Below are positions 7,132 through 17,700 of a DNA stretch of 45,857 nt, in pieces. Position 1 is the first letter of the stretch. Every line of letters begins with the position of its first letter. This DNA comes from a virus. A program made the position numbers and the translations under genes. The stretch is taken from the IMG/VR virus record IMGVR_UViG_3300027796_000004, positions 1 through 45,857 of that record. One strand, 5' to 3'. The notes beneath the pieces were generated by a model. The model saw only the letters and a program-made list of their open reading frames with translations, ran no database searches and was not told the DNA's origin.

Positions 7132-9165
7132 ATGGCAAAGCTAACATTAAGAACTAACTTTTTAGACGGTCAAATCCTTTATGGAAACGATTTAAATTCT
7201 ACAAATGCTCAGGTAATGGCTGCTGTAAACGATCATCACGATTCTATAGAAGAAATAATAGCAGAGTTAAACACACTTCCAAACGAGATGAAAGAATACG
7301 TTGATGTTCAGATTGGATTAGCCGCTGAAGATTTTGCATTAACTGACGCATATAAAAGTGATATAGCAGATTTAGAAGGGGAAATTTCATCTGTAAGTGA
7401 AGTTGCAACTCAAAATCATGACGATTTAATATTATTTACAGACGAAACTTATGTTAATGATAAATCTGCGATTCAATCACAAATAGATGGTAAAATTGAA
7501 AGCTATTTTCAAGAAACAGATCCTAATGATTGGTTAGAAGCTGATAGAATTAAACATGATGGAGATATGTGGTATTGTACTGATACGGATATATTAAAAT
7601 TATATAGATATAATTCAACTTCAGATACGTGGGAAGAAATAACTGATAAAGCTGCTTTAGATGCTTATGAATTGGCGTCTAATGCTGCATCAACTGCCGA
7701 TGGAAAATGTGCTACATTTATGACGACTCCAATTCCTCCATATAATGTTGGAGATTTATGGGTTGGCGGAGGAAACTCTGATTTAAAAAGATGTATTGTT
7801 GCAAGGGCTACAGGAGATTATGATGCTGACGATTGGGAATTAGCAACTAAATACACCGATGATAGTGGATTAGATACTTTTGTAAATGGGAGTTATGCCG
7901 ATTTAGTTAATGCAGTAGATGGAATAGTTAGTTCATATTTTTCTTATGATGATCCATCTATATTATGGGATAACGATACTAAAAAGAATTTGCATGTTGG
8001 AGATTTATGGAGAGATAGAAATACAAATATAAGTTATAGATATGATAAGTCTACAGACGAAATTCCAGTATATAGTTGGCAAGAAGATGATATTCCATCT
8101 AGTATGTTTGATTTAATTGATGGAAAGAAATCCGTTCATACATTAAAACCTACGGAATATTCTGCTAACGATATGTTTATAGTTCCGCCAGGATTAGAAG
8201 ATCTTCCCGATAATATTAAAGTTGGGGATATATTAGTATCAAGTCAAGCAAATTTAACTTTTGATTGGGCTGACTGGAATAAATTAGTTGGATATGTTCA
8301 ACAAGATGTAATTGATGCAGCTTTAGCTCCTATTCAACAAAATCTTACTGACGTTATAAATGATTTAGATTTAAATAATTCAAGCAGTAAATTGAGCCAG
8401 ATTATTCAATCAATAAATGCGGTCACTACTAACTTTCAAATTAAGGGTGGAGCTAATTTAATAGTAAATAGTTTACAATTATTTAGTCAATTAAATAGTG
8501 ATACATTTGAAAAGGATGGAACTTGGGAAATTAGACAAAACCAAGATATTTCAAATAATACAGTATCAAATTTTATGAATTATTCTACAGAATCAGGATA
8601 TTTGAAATGGACTATAAGAGTCAATCCTAATACCGCTTATACTCTATCTATGATTTATAATAATCCTATAGGTGTAGTTTCTAAGTTAAAATTAACTAAC
8701 GGAACTTTAACCGAATTAATAGATACAGATGATGAAAAATTAAATGAAAATTTTGAATATGGTTTCGTAACTAATTCAAACGTAATAATTATAGAAATAA
8801 ATACAAACGGAGCAGAATTTGGATATAGTGATCTAATGTTAAACTATGGAGCATTGATAGAAAACGATGTAATAAGTGCTAATGCGTTAAAATGGCAACC
8901 AGCTCCAGGAGAAAACTTTGGAACAACAATAAAAATGTCTTACGAAGGTATAGAAGTAAGAATGAAAAGCGGGTTATTTAAACATATTATGGATAATACT
9001 GGAGATAGAATAGTATTATTAGATGAAAATGGAGCAGAGTTATCAACCGTAACTGAATTTGATGAAAATGGAATAACAACACCATCAGGAGTATTTAGTG
9101 ATAAAATATCAGTTGGGGTGTTTACCCAATTATCAGTAGATACAGAAAACGTTATAGAATTTTAG
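7132..9165 (+). CDS. Tail protein with repeated W-rich modules
   Basis: A 677-residue tail protein starting two bases after the nozzle stop. Residues 1-115 begin LTLRTNFLDGQILYGNDLN and are followed by a helical region, as in proteins that anchor fibres to the tail. About residues 120-340 hold three to four related modules with a GDxW core (DGDMWYCTD, VGDLWVGG, VGDLWRDR), each followed by a Y-R-Y or similar strand and a W-E/W-Q end. Such modules occur in tail and baseplate appendage proteins of Gram-positive phages and are thought to bind sugar. The C-terminus (about 440-600) resembles a jelly-roll carbohydrate-binding domain (ANLIVNSLQLFSQLN, then SGYLKWTIRVNPNTAYTLS). It probably links to the fibre and helps adsorb to host glycans. 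Confidence 0.65.
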   Translation: MAKLTLRTNFLDGQILYGNDLNSTNAQVMAAVNDHHDSIEEIIAELNTLPNEMKEYVDVQIGLAAEDFALTDAYKSDIADLEGEISSVSEVATQNHDDLILFTDETYVNDKSAIQSQIDGKIESYFQETDPNDWLEADRIKHDGDMWYCTDTDILKLYRYNSTSDTWEEITDKAALDAYELASNAASTADGKCATFMTTPIPPYNVGDLWVGGGNSDLKRCIVARATGDYDADDWELATKYTDDSGLDTFVNGSYADLVNAVDGIVSSYFSYDDPSILWDNDTKKNLHVGDLWRDRNTNISYRYDKSTDEIPVYSWQEDDIPSSMFDLIDGKKSVHTLKPTEYSANDMFIVPPGLEDLPDNIKVGDILVSSQANLTFDWADWNKLVGYVQQDVIDAALAPIQQNLTDVINDLDLNNSSSKLSQIIQSINAVTTNFQIKGGANLIVNSLQLFSQLNSDTFEKDGTWEIRQNQDISNNTVSNFMNYSTESGYLKWTIRVNPNTAYTLSMIYNNPIGVVSKLKLTNGTLTELIDTDDEKLNENFEYGFVTNSNVIIIEINTNGAEFGYSDLMLNYGALIENDVISANALKWQPAPGENFGTTIKMSYEGIEVRMKSGLFKHIMDNTGDRIVLLDENGAELSTVTEFDENGITTPSGVFSDKISVGVFTQLSVDTENVIEF

Positions 9166-9182
9166 AAAGGATGTGATTATAT

Positions 9183-11936
9183 ATGGCTACACTATTAAAT
9201 ACATATTATACATATTATAATGGTAGTGGGAACAATTCTCCGTTATCTGGTGGAGACTGGAGATGCTATTTTAAAGTATATTTAGATAGTCAGGATGTAG
9301 CGGGAAATTATTCTGCTATGCACGTAGATACATACATACAATTTGCTAATCAGCCTAGTGGTGCAACTAGCAGATCGTGGATTTACCAAAATACAATAGA
9401 TGGAACAATGCACGGTAATACTATGCCTACCGGATATAATCAAACACCAAATGATTGGTTAGTTTATGCCCCACCGGCTGGTAATAGTACGAAATATTTA
9501 GCTACAGAATATATGAATGTATATCACGGTTCAGACGGAACAAAAAATGTAAGTATGTATTTTAAAGGTGGACGTTGGGCTAACGTTTCGGGAATACCTA
9601 CATATTATGTAATGTCTTCTGGAACTTGGTATTATAATCTTCCTACTATACCACGTTATGCAGCTATAACTAGTTTTAATGCTAATGTTAATAGCCCTAC
9701 TAATGTAGCGTGTTCTTGGTCTACAGATAAAACGGTAAGTGCCGTTTACTATTCAACAGATGGAGGATCTAACTGGTCAGCTAGTGTTGGAAGTGGAACA
9801 TCTGGAACATTCAATATAAGTGGATTAGCTACTAATACTACATATAATATTATGTTAAAAGTAACTGCCGGAGATAGTGGATTACAAACTACATCTGGAA
9901 GTTTATATAGAACAACTTGGTATTTAAGCACATCTGCATTTAGTAATTTCAATCTAGGAACAAATTTTACTGCTAACGTTACTAGAGCAGATGGAAGTAT
10001 AACACATAATTTAGAGGTATATTGTAAAGATCCTAGTGCGGGAAGTTATACTTTAATAAAAACATATTATGATGTTACTACTTCGCAAGAGATATCGTTT
10101 ATTTCGGGGGAATTAGCTACAATATATGCACTAGTTCCTAATAGAAATGATGTGGCAATATCTATAACTACAGTTACTAAAATAGGCGGCACAGTATATG
10201 GATATACATATTCATATCAAACTTGCTATGTAGTTGATGCTAATCCTATATTTACTGATTTTGCTTTTGAAGACACTAACGCTGCGACGTTAGCTTTAAC
10301 TGGAGATTCTAGTAAATTTATAAGAGGATATAGTAACGCTCAAATGACTGTTTCTGCTGCTAATAAAGCAGTTGCTCAAAAAGGTGCTACTATGTCTACA
10401 TACTCGTTCGAGAATGCAGGATTAACAACTCCTACACCAAAAGCGTATAGTGCTGTTGCTTCTGTAGTTGAAACATTAAATGGAGTATTAAATGCTAACT
10501 TGGTAGTAAGAGCGACTGATAGTAGGGGTAACAATACTACTAAGACAAAAACAATAGGAACATTTATAAACTATACTGCTCCTGTTGTTTCTACTAGAAC
10601 TATATATAGAACGGATAATGTTGATGATGAAACTACACTAACATTTAGCGGAACTTATAATGATTGGTCTGGATTGTCAGTAGCTAATACCATATATAAC
10701 GCTAAATATAGATATAAAGAAGTTGGTGGTGCTTGGAGCGGATATACTAATTTAACTCTAGCGACTAACGCAAGTGGAGCATTCACATTTAATAATAAAA
10801 TAAATGGAGATTTAGGAGCATCTGGATTTACCACAACAAAGACTTTTGAAATAGAAATAACTATAACAGATAAATTAAGTAGCGTAGTATATAGCGGATT
10901 AATATTAAACTCTGCACAGCCATTATTATGGAAATTTAAGGGATTAGTTAGTGATACATTAAAAAGTATATTGGGAATAGGAAGAAAACCTGATACTTCA
11001 TTACCAAACGGAAGTATACATGTTGCTGGAGATATAAAAGCAGACGGGACAATATATGGAATAGTATCTGGGGATACATTTCCAATAGGTGGAATGATGC
11101 CTTGGACATCTGACACAATACCCGAAAATTGGTTGTTGTGTAATGGTCAAGCAATATCAAGAACTACATATAATTTACTTTATGCTGTAATAGGCACTAC
11201 ATACGGAGCAGGAGATGCTTCCACAACGTTCAATGTACCAGATATGAGAGATTATGTACCAGTTGGAAAAAGTTCAACTGATGCTAATATTAATGCACTT
11301 GGAGAAAAGTATGGTGCTCAAACAAATATATTAACACTAGACCACTTGCCTTATGATGTTGTTGTGTCTAATGGACCAGCAGTTTCAAATGGTTGGTGTA
11401 CAGGTATTTGGAATAATTTCACAGGTGCATATTCTACTAATGCAAGAGGTGCTTTAGGAACTCACGGTCAAGCCCACAATAATATGCAAAAATCTATTGC
11501 CACTAACTACATAATAAAAGCATTTCAAAGTTCAGGAGTAGTAGCAACAGTAGTTGATAACTTAACGAGTACATCTGCTACCAATGCTTTATCTGCTAAT
11601 CAGGGCAAAGTATTAAATGAAAAACACAATAACGAAAGTTGGACTGCACCAACACTTCAAAACAGTTGGATAAATTATGGTGGCGGATTTCAAACAGCAG
11701 GATATTATAAACATGATGGTAGAGTTTATTTAAGAGGACTTATAAAATCAGGAACAATGACACAATTAGCATTTACTTTACCTGCAGGATATAGACCAAC
11801 AGCAACTGAAATATTTGCAGTATTAAGTAATTCCGCTTTTGGATCAGTATATGTATATGCAGATGGTAATGTAACTCCGATTGTTGGAAATAATGCAGCC
11901 GTATGTCTTGATGGAATAAGCTTTAGAATAGATTAA
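9183..11936 (+). CDS. Tail fibre / receptor-binding protein with collar domain
   Basis: A 917-residue modular fibre. Residues 1-160 resemble the DUF859-type N-terminal beta-sandwich of streptococcal phage tail proteins, ending in a W-Y-Y-N-L-P-T-I-P-R linker. Residues about 160-245 look like a fibronectin type III domain (NSPTNVACSWSTDKTVSAVY). Further beta-rich repeats run to about 610. Residues about 632-780 are a phage tail collar domain: FPIGGMMPWTSDTIPENWLL, CNGQAISRTTYNLLYAVIG and the FNVPDMRDYVPVG segment. Then comes the widespread fibre motif DNLTSTSATNALSANQGKVL and a small C-terminal beta domain likely to be the receptor-binding tip. The collar and tip use a module known to be exchanged between phages. 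Confidence 0.8.
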   Translation: MATLLNTYYTYYNGSGNNSPLSGGDWRCYFKVYLDSQDVAGNYSAMHVDTYIQFANQPSGATSRSWIYQNTIDGTMHGNTMPTGYNQTPNDWLVYAPPAGNSTKYLATEYMNVYHGSDGTKNVSMYFKGGRWANVSGIPTYYVMSSGTWYYNLPTIPRYAAITSFNANVNSPTNVACSWSTDKTVSAVYYSTDGGSNWSASVGSGTSGTFNISGLATNTTYNIMLKVTAGDSGLQTTSGSLYRTTWYLSTSAFSNFNLGTNFTANVTRADGSITHNLEVYCKDPSAGSYTLIKTYYDVTTSQEISFISGELATIYALVPNRNDVAISITTVTKIGGTVYGYTYSYQTCYVVDANPIFTDFAFEDTNAATLALTGDSSKFIRGYSNAQMTVSAANKAVAQKGATMSTYSFENAGLTTPTPKAYSAVASVVETLNGVLNANLVVRATDSRGNNTTKTKTIGTFINYTAPVVSTRTIYRTDNVDDETTLTFSGTYNDWSGLSVANTIYNAKYRYKEVGGAWSGYTNLTLATNASGAFTFNNKINGDLGASGFTTTKTFEIEITITDKLSSVVYSGLILNSAQPLLWKFKGLVSDTLKSILGIGRKPDTSLPNGSIHVAGDIKADGTIYGIVSGDTFPIGGMMPWTSDTIPENWLLCNGQAISRTTYNLLYAVIGTTYGAGDASTTFNVPDMRDYVPVGKSSTDANINALGEKYGAQTNILTLDHLPYDVVVSNGPAVSNGWCTGIWNNFTGAYSTNARGALGTHGQAHNNMQKSIATNYIIKAFQSSGVVATVVDNLTSTSATNALSANQGKVLNEKHNNESWTAPTLQNSWINYGGGFQTAGYYKHDGRVYLRGLIKSGTMTQLAFTLPAGYRPTATEIFAVLSNSAFGSVYVYADGNVTPIVGNNAAVCLDGISFRID

Positions 11937-11937
11937 T

Positions 11938-12000
11938 TATATTATAAGTAAAATCTCTAATATTTACAAATTTTTCATTTAATAGTATACTTATAATATA
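11938..12000 (+). promoter_or_regulatory. Promoter inside a 13-bp perfect inverted repeat (lysis genes)
   Basis: TTTACA (11963-11968), 17 bp, TATACT (11986-11991) form a good promoter ahead of the lysis genes. The pair TATATTATAAGTA (11938-11950) and TACTTATAATATA (11988-12000) is a perfect inverted repeat flanking it, and its right arm overlaps the -10 and the start site. It may be an operator or an RNA/DNA hairpin timing lysis. No U-run follows, so it is not a standard terminator. Confidence 0.55.
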
Positions 12001-12017
12001 CGAAAGGGATAGATATT

Positions 12018-12443
12018 ATGGAATCAGGATATTGGATAGCTGGAGCAGCTACAACGCTAATTACATTATTAACTGTTATAGAAAAATCTCAAAAAATTAA
12101 GTGGAAACCTATCAGTTATTTTTTAGGCAAAAAAGAAACTGATGAGAAAATAGATAAACTAATTGAATCAATAAAAACGCTATCTGATAAGGTTGATGAG
12201 TCTAACGAGGAACAAACACAACACTATATAGAACAAGCTAAAATGTTCGTTTCCAATTTCGCTGCTGATATAAGATTTTGCGATGGAGATATAGATAAAA
12301 TACTAAAAGTTAAAACAACTAGACAATTCTGTGCGATTTCTAATCTTTGTACTGAATATTTAAGTAAAGGGTGGAATAGTGAAGTTAGACATGATGCAGC
12401 AACTATTTCTGAGATATGGGATAAGTTAAAAAATAAAATGTAA
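12018..12443 (+). CDS. Membrane-anchored protein of the lysis module
   Basis: A 141-residue protein with one N-terminal membrane segment (about residues 5-22, IAGAATTLITLLTVI), a basic patch, a coiled coil (about 45-75: KIDKLIESIKTLSDKVDE) and a helical C-terminus. Proteins of this plan lie just before the holin in many phages of low-GC Gram-positives. It might be a holin partner or an auxiliary membrane protein. I do not recognise a named family. Ribosome binding site GAAAGGG; it is followed by its own terminator. Confidence 0.6.
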   Translation: MESGYWIAGAATTLITLLTVIEKSQKIKWKPISYFLGKKETDEKIDKLIESIKTLSDKVDESNEEQTQHYIEQAKMFVSNFAADIRFCDGDIDKILKVKTTRQFCAISNLCTEYLSKGWNSEVRHDAATISEIWDKLKNKM

Positions 12444-12445
12444 TA

Positions 12446-12468
12446 GAAACTAGCGATAGTTTCTTTTT
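12446..12468 (+). terminator. Terminator before the holin gene
   Basis: Perfect 7-bp stem GAAACTA/TAGTTTC with GCGA tetraloop (12446-12463), then five T (12464-12468). It closely resembles the terminators at 2886 and 19441. Confidence 0.7.
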
Positions 12469-12477
12469 ATATTAAAA

Positions 12478-12488
12478 TGTAGTATAAT
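12478..12488 (+). promoter_or_regulatory. Possible -10 promoter element for holin and endolysin
   Basis: TATAAT at 12483-12488 with a TG three bases upstream (12478-12479), directly after a terminator, as at the other late modules. No convincing -35 box is seen. It lies 22 bp before the holin start codon. Confidence 0.4.
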
Positions 12489-12509
12489 AAAATAAAGGAG
12501 TGGTTTATA

Positions 12510-12866
12510 ATGATAAAAATAGTTTTAGGATTAATTGCCGTTATGGCTGCAAATGTTTTGGCTGGAAGTACATTAGCTAGTTTGAAGGATGAGTGGAATA
12601 CAGGTAAGTTTTTTAGCGGATTATATAAGGCTCTTACAATAATTGTATCAACAGGTCTTATATATTTGTGTGGTTACTTAAACCCAGATATTTTAGCTAT
12701 ATCAGTAGGTGGAACAGATCTAAATTTAATAGAAGCATTAAGAATATTGTTTATTTCTGGAATAGTAACTTATGGAGTTATGGATATTAAAAAAATAGCA
12801 GATATAATAAAAATAAAAGTAGCTATAACAGAATCTAAAACCGACGATGAAAAAGGGTTGGGATAA
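12510..12866 (+). CDS. Holin
   Basis: A 118-residue hydrophobic protein with three likely membrane segments (about residues 2-20, 38-58 and 78-98) and a short charged C-terminus rich in K, D and E, as in holins that end in the cytoplasm. It lies immediately before the endolysin gene (two bases between them). Holins form the membrane lesions that let the endolysin reach peptidoglycan. Ribosome binding site AAAGGAG. The holin class cannot be assigned without a search. Confidence 0.7.
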   Translation: MIKIVLGLIAVMAANVLAGSTLASLKDEWNTGKFFSGLYKALTIIVSTGLIYLCGYLNPDILAISVGGTDLNLIEALRILFISGIVTYGVMDIKKIADIIKIKVAITESKTDDEKGLG

Positions 12867-12868
12867 TT

Positions 12869-13684
12869 ATGAATACTATGAATATAGAAAATGCTAAAAA
12901 GTTGTTTCATACTTTAACAAATATATTTATATCAAGTTATTTTGGATATAGAGATGCTGTAAAAGATAGCAAGGGCAATATAATAGCGTTTGCAGGATTT
13001 CATACCGGAACAGATTATTCGGCTAATGGAAATAGTGTGCCAGTTTATGCTATTGAAGATGGAATAGTATTATCAGAAGGAAAAGATGGAAATGGTGCAA
13101 TATTCTGTTATATACACTATCCTAGATTAGGATATGTAGGTTTGTGTTATCACTTAACATGTACTTATATAAGCAAAGGTAATAAAGTTAATAAAGATAC
13201 TAAGTTAGGAATGACTGGTAAGACAGGATTAGCAAATGGAATACATTTAGACTTCAGTTGGTTCAAGTATTCTGATTATAGTAAAGCGTTTTCTAAAAGA
13301 ACTTATGAGGATTATAATGCGTTTATTTTTGATACTATAGTGCCGGTAGCAGATAAAAACGAAGATATAGCCCAAATTAAAGTATTAGCCGATAAATTAA
13401 ATGTAAGAACTAATCATAATACAAGCAATCAATCATTAGGTTATGCAGTAAAAAATGGCATTTATAACGATTTAGAAGTATATAACGATGGAAAACTTAC
13501 TTGGCATAGAATAGCCGACAATCAATGGGTGGCGGATAATGGTACTTGGCTAGAATTATATTCAGTAATGAATTATAAAAATTTATATGAAGATATTAAA
13601 AAAGAAAATGAAATTATCTTAATTGAAATAAATAAATATAAGGGATTGATAAACCAAATAAAAGATTTATCAACTCTAAGTTGA
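12869..13684 (+). CDS. Endolysin: M23 peptidase with SH3-like wall-binding domain
   Basis: A 271-residue lysin. Residues about 20-140 are an M23 (LytM-type) zinc peptidase: FHTGTDYS gives the first ligands (H45, D49), CYHLTC the mid-domain histidine (H95), and GKTGLANGIHLDFSW the last motif. The usual H-x-H is H126-L-D128, so the second histidine, normally a zinc ligand, is replaced by aspartate. Residues about 165-235 resemble an SH3b-like domain (LADKLNVRTNHNTSNQSLGY and WHRIADNQWV). A short coiled tail follows. There is no signal peptide, so export depends on the holin next door. It would cleave peptide cross-bridges in the host wall. Confidence 0.8.
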   Translation: MNTMNIENAKKLFHTLTNIFISSYFGYRDAVKDSKGNIIAFAGFHTGTDYSANGNSVPVYAIEDGIVLSEGKDGNGAIFCYIHYPRLGYVGLCYHLTCTYISKGNKVNKDTKLGMTGKTGLANGIHLDFSWFKYSDYSKAFSKRTYEDYNAFIFDTIVPVADKNEDIAQIKVLADKLNVRTNHNTSNQSLGYAVKNGIYNDLEVYNDGKLTWHRIADNQWVADNGTWLELYSVMNYKNLYEDIKKENEIILIEINKYKGLINQIKDLSTLS

Positions 13685-13697
13685 AAGGAGAATTAAT

Positions 13698-14717
13698 ATG
13701 GCTAATTATAGTATATACGATCCAAAGGCAATTAAATCGAGTTCGTCTTTGTATAAAGTTGGATCTTCAACTCCAACAGTAAAAACTAGCTCAAATAGTG
13801 CACAAGCTAAAGTATATAACGATAGAAGTATTTATGATATATCAAAATTTGGACCACAATTAACAAATGATTATGATAGCATAATTAATTCTGTTTTAGG
13901 ATCTGCTCCATCTAGTAGTGGTGGTTCTGGAGTTTCTTCAATAGATTTAAATCCTATGATTGGTGCTTATAATCAAAGTGCTAGTTCTCAAAAGGATATA
14001 ATAAAGAATGAGAGTACAACTAAAAGACAAACTTTGTTAGATACTATAAAGAGATTGCAAGAAGATACTATTGCTGGTAAAAAATCACAACAAAATGTTT
14101 ACCAACAAGGAAGAAGTGATTTAGAAGATACTGCTTATATGACAGATAGAGGAATTAGAGCATCTAGTGCAGCTAAAGGGTTAGGTGCATCTGGATTACA
14201 ATCTATAGATGCTATTAGAGCATATATTGAATCAGGAAATAAAATAAGTTCACTTGCTAATACTAATATGGATAAGCAAGGCGAACTAACTAAGAATTTA
14301 ACTAGAGGTACAGAAGACGCTAATAAGAGTATAACTCAAACAATATCAGAAGAAGCTTTAAAATTAGCTGGAATAGATGCAGATACCGCTCAAAAAGTAG
14401 TAGGATTACAAACATCAGAAGCTCAAAGATTGGCAGAGGCTAGAGCGTCAGCAGCAAATTCGGCTTCTAGTAATGCTTCTAATTATGCTTCTAATAAAAA
14501 CGCTTTAACTACATCTATAAAAGATGCTCAAGTAGCGGCTAAATCTTTAGCCAATGAATTTGTTAATCAATATGCTGCAGCAACAAATAAAAGTAAAAAA
14601 GCAGCAGCAAAAACTGAATATATAAGTCAATTAAATTCATTACAAGGAACACTAGGAAGCGTATTACCAACAAATGACGTTAAAACGCTAACAGATTTTA
14701 TTAAAAATTATAGCTAA
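13698..14717 (+). CDS. Internal virion (ejection) protein, smaller
   Basis: A 339-residue protein rich in S, A, N, Q and K. The N-terminal 100 residues are low in complexity, then long helices follow (about 105-330) with many alanines and glutamines, and there are no cysteines. It lies directly before the 1568-residue protein and after the lysis genes. Podoviruses place their ejection proteins as neighbouring genes of this kind (compare T7 gp14/15/16). I infer that it is ejected with DNA or lines the channel. No family is recognised. Ribosome binding site GAAAGGAG. Confidence 0.5.
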   Translation: MANYSIYDPKAIKSSSSLYKVGSSTPTVKTSSNSAQAKVYNDRSIYDISKFGPQLTNDYDSIINSVLGSAPSSSGGSGVSSIDLNPMIGAYNQSASSQKDIIKNESTTKRQTLLDTIKRLQEDTIAGKKSQQNVYQQGRSDLEDTAYMTDRGIRASSAAKGLGASGLQSIDAIRAYIESGNKISSLANTNMDKQGELTKNLTRGTEDANKSITQTISEEALKLAGIDADTAQKVVGLQTSEAQRLAEARASAANSASSNASNYASNKNALTTSIKDAQVAAKSLANEFVNQYAAATNKSKKAAAKTEYISQLNSLQGTLGSVLPTNDVKTLTDFIKNYS

Positions 14718-14731
14718 AGGAATGGTGTAAT

Positions 14732-17700
14732 ATGGCTACACAATCATTAAGTTCATATTTAAATAATATAAATAAGAAGAGGAAAGCAGCTTTCAAAGGT
14801 TTTGATAGTTCTTCCTCTAATTCTGTTTCTAAACAAAATGCCAATTATAAAAAAAGATTAGATAGCATAGGAGAAGACGCAGATAGTAGAAATATTATAG
14901 AAAAAGCCTTAAATCTACCAGAAGACCAAAATGTTTTGTTTGATGTTGTAGATATATTATCAAGACCACAACAAGCTGCGTTTGGTGCTATAAATAACGC
15001 TATCAATGGAGATAACGTTTTAACTGGTTTAAAAGAAGGAATAACTGGAGAAACTAAAACTAGTGGTGGAGAAATATTAAGAAATGTTGGCATAGGAAAC
15101 GATGATAATGGTTCTGCCGAATTGAAAGATCCATCTACATGGGGAATAGATGATATTTTAGGAACTGCTGCAGATATAGTTTTAGATCCTATGAATTTAG
15201 TAACTGCCGGAGCTGCTAAAGCTGTTTCTGGAGCTGGTAAACTAACAAAAGGTGCTGATGTAATATCAGACGCTGGAAAACTTATAGGTAAACTAGACGA
15301 TGCCGGTAAAGTAGTAAATACTAGTGGAAAAGCCATAGGATATTTAGATACTGCTAATGATGTATTTAAACCTATCGGTAAAGATTTGACTCAAAGAGCG
15401 TTTGAAGCTACTGGTAAATATGTAGTAAAACCACTAACGAAATTAGCTGATAAAGGAATATCTAAAGTTCTTCAAGGAGCAGACGCTATCAATGGAATAA
15501 AATATGCTAATTCTGGTGCTGATTTAGTGCAAGACTTAGGCAAAATACTTCCAGATGGTATAAAAGAAGGAACTAACGTAAAAGGTGCTTTAGAATTATA
15601 TAAAGAAGCTAAAACCGGAATAAAAGACGCATTTAATTTTTCTAAGTCATTACCAAGTAACGTTTGGAATAAAATGAAAAATTCTGAAGGAAAAGGTATT
15701 CTAACTCAATTAGAAGCCACTTCAATAGGAAAAAACATAGAAAAAACTATAAATGATTACGCTGCAGTTAAAAACATTGACGCATCAGTCTTAAATAGAC
15801 AATTAGCATTATTAACTGAAGATGGATTAGAAAAGACCACCAATGTAAGTAAAATTATTAATAATTTTAAAAATGGTGTTGAAAATGGTGTTGTAAGAGT
15901 AGCTGATGCCGATAAAATAGCATTAACTAGTTCTTTAGACCAATTAAAAAGCATAAAAGGATTAAATTATAAGATTATTGATGGTGGAGATATTAAAATA
16001 ACTAATGTAAATAATAATATATTAAAAAGTAATCCTGATTTAGTTAAAAATTTAGATAATATTACTTTTAATAAGAGAATTGATTTACCAGAAGAAGATT
16101 TAAAGTTATTAAATGCTGCTAAATCAGATCCAGAGTTATTAAAATTATATAAAGATAAGATACAACCTAGTTATAAACAAGTAGCAGACGTTATTAAGAA
16201 GAATACTGGCGTTGATTTTAATCCTGTAGTTGATAGAGAAGGATATCTACGTAGAACAGTTAATGACGATGCTCTTCAAAAATCAGAAATAATGAAAAAA
16301 TATGGTAGTGGAAAACCAAAGATGTCTAAAGAATTTGCTACTAGAAAATATGAAAATCAAGCAGCAACCAATTTAACCAAAGAAGACGTTCCACGTGAAA
16401 CGATAAAACACATTGAAAATACTATAAATAAAAAGACAAGTGAATTGTCATCTGTTAAATTAGGTTCTTTAGAATCTAAAAAGGTAAATCTTTTAAAGTC
16501 TATAGATGATACTAAAACAAAATTAACTACTAAACTTAATAATTTGGATGAAAAAAGTGCAAATGTATTAAAAAATACTGTTACCAAAGAACAACAAAAA
16601 ATATCAATTTTAAATGAATTAAATAAAAAAAATATAAAAAGTTATTCAAAAATAGCAGATGAAACTCAAATGGGGAATTTAATTAAGTATAGTAGTCAAT
16701 CAGAAAAGTATAGCGAAGAGATGTCATCAATATTAAAACAATTAGATGATGGAACAAGTGCTGGTTTAGGAAATAAAGTTGATAACTTAGGAAAATCTTT
16801 AACAGATAAAGAAATTTCTAAATTAAAAACTACGAAAACAGTTGATAAAAACGGGAACATAATAAGAATGTATCATGGGAGCGAAAATAATTTTAAAATA
16901 TTTGATGAAAGTAAAATAAGGTCTAATGAAACTGACGCTGTATTTAATGGATTTTGGTTTGACAGCGTTAAGGACAATGCCAATCCAGCACGTTCTAAAG
17001 CTAAATATGTTAAAGAATATTATTTAGATATTTCCAATCCTGCTAATAAAAGCGTTTATGATGCTGCATATAAAGAAAGTAGGTCTTTATCTTTAGAAGA
17101 ATTAAAAAAACTTGGAGCTGGTACAGATGCTGACGCAACCAGGATTATACTTAAAAATAAAGGATATGATGGAGTTTTATATAACCAACCAGATGTAATA
17201 GATGAAAAGTTACTAAAACAACAAGGATATTATGAATATAAAACATCAAGAGGATCTAAAATAAGACTAGATATAAATGAAGATGGAACTATAAACTATA
17301 ACTACGGAGAAGGAAATAATGAAACATATAACTCATTAGAAGATTTTTATAAAGATCCAATAATGAACCACACGACTGCAGTTTCGTTTTATCCGAATAA
17401 AATTTTTGAAGTAGATAACACTTTATCTAAAAAGTCCAATAATGTTTCTAGCCTTTCTAATAACAGAATGAAACAATTAATAGATAAGCTAGATTCTACT
17501 AATGTTAAGTTAGTTAAATCTGAAAATGATACATATAAGTTAATGGAAGAATTAGAAAACTTAAAAACTAAAGAAGGAATATCTTCTGTTAAAAGAACTG
17601 TAGAATCATTTAGTGAAAGTAATTCTCTAACAGCAAAAATAACTAAGAACAATGCTAAGTTAGGCGAAATTGCTAAAGCCAAAGAACTTACACAAGCAGC

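Noticed and set aside
10655-11116. 153-aa minus-strand ORF within the tail fibre gene
   Set aside because: Shadow of the real gene: opposite strand, no ribosome binding site, proline/valine-rich composition typical of antisense reading.
14845-15336. 163-aa minus-strand ORF inside the ejection protein gene
   Set aside because: Antisense shadow with low-complexity hydrophobic composition and no start signals.
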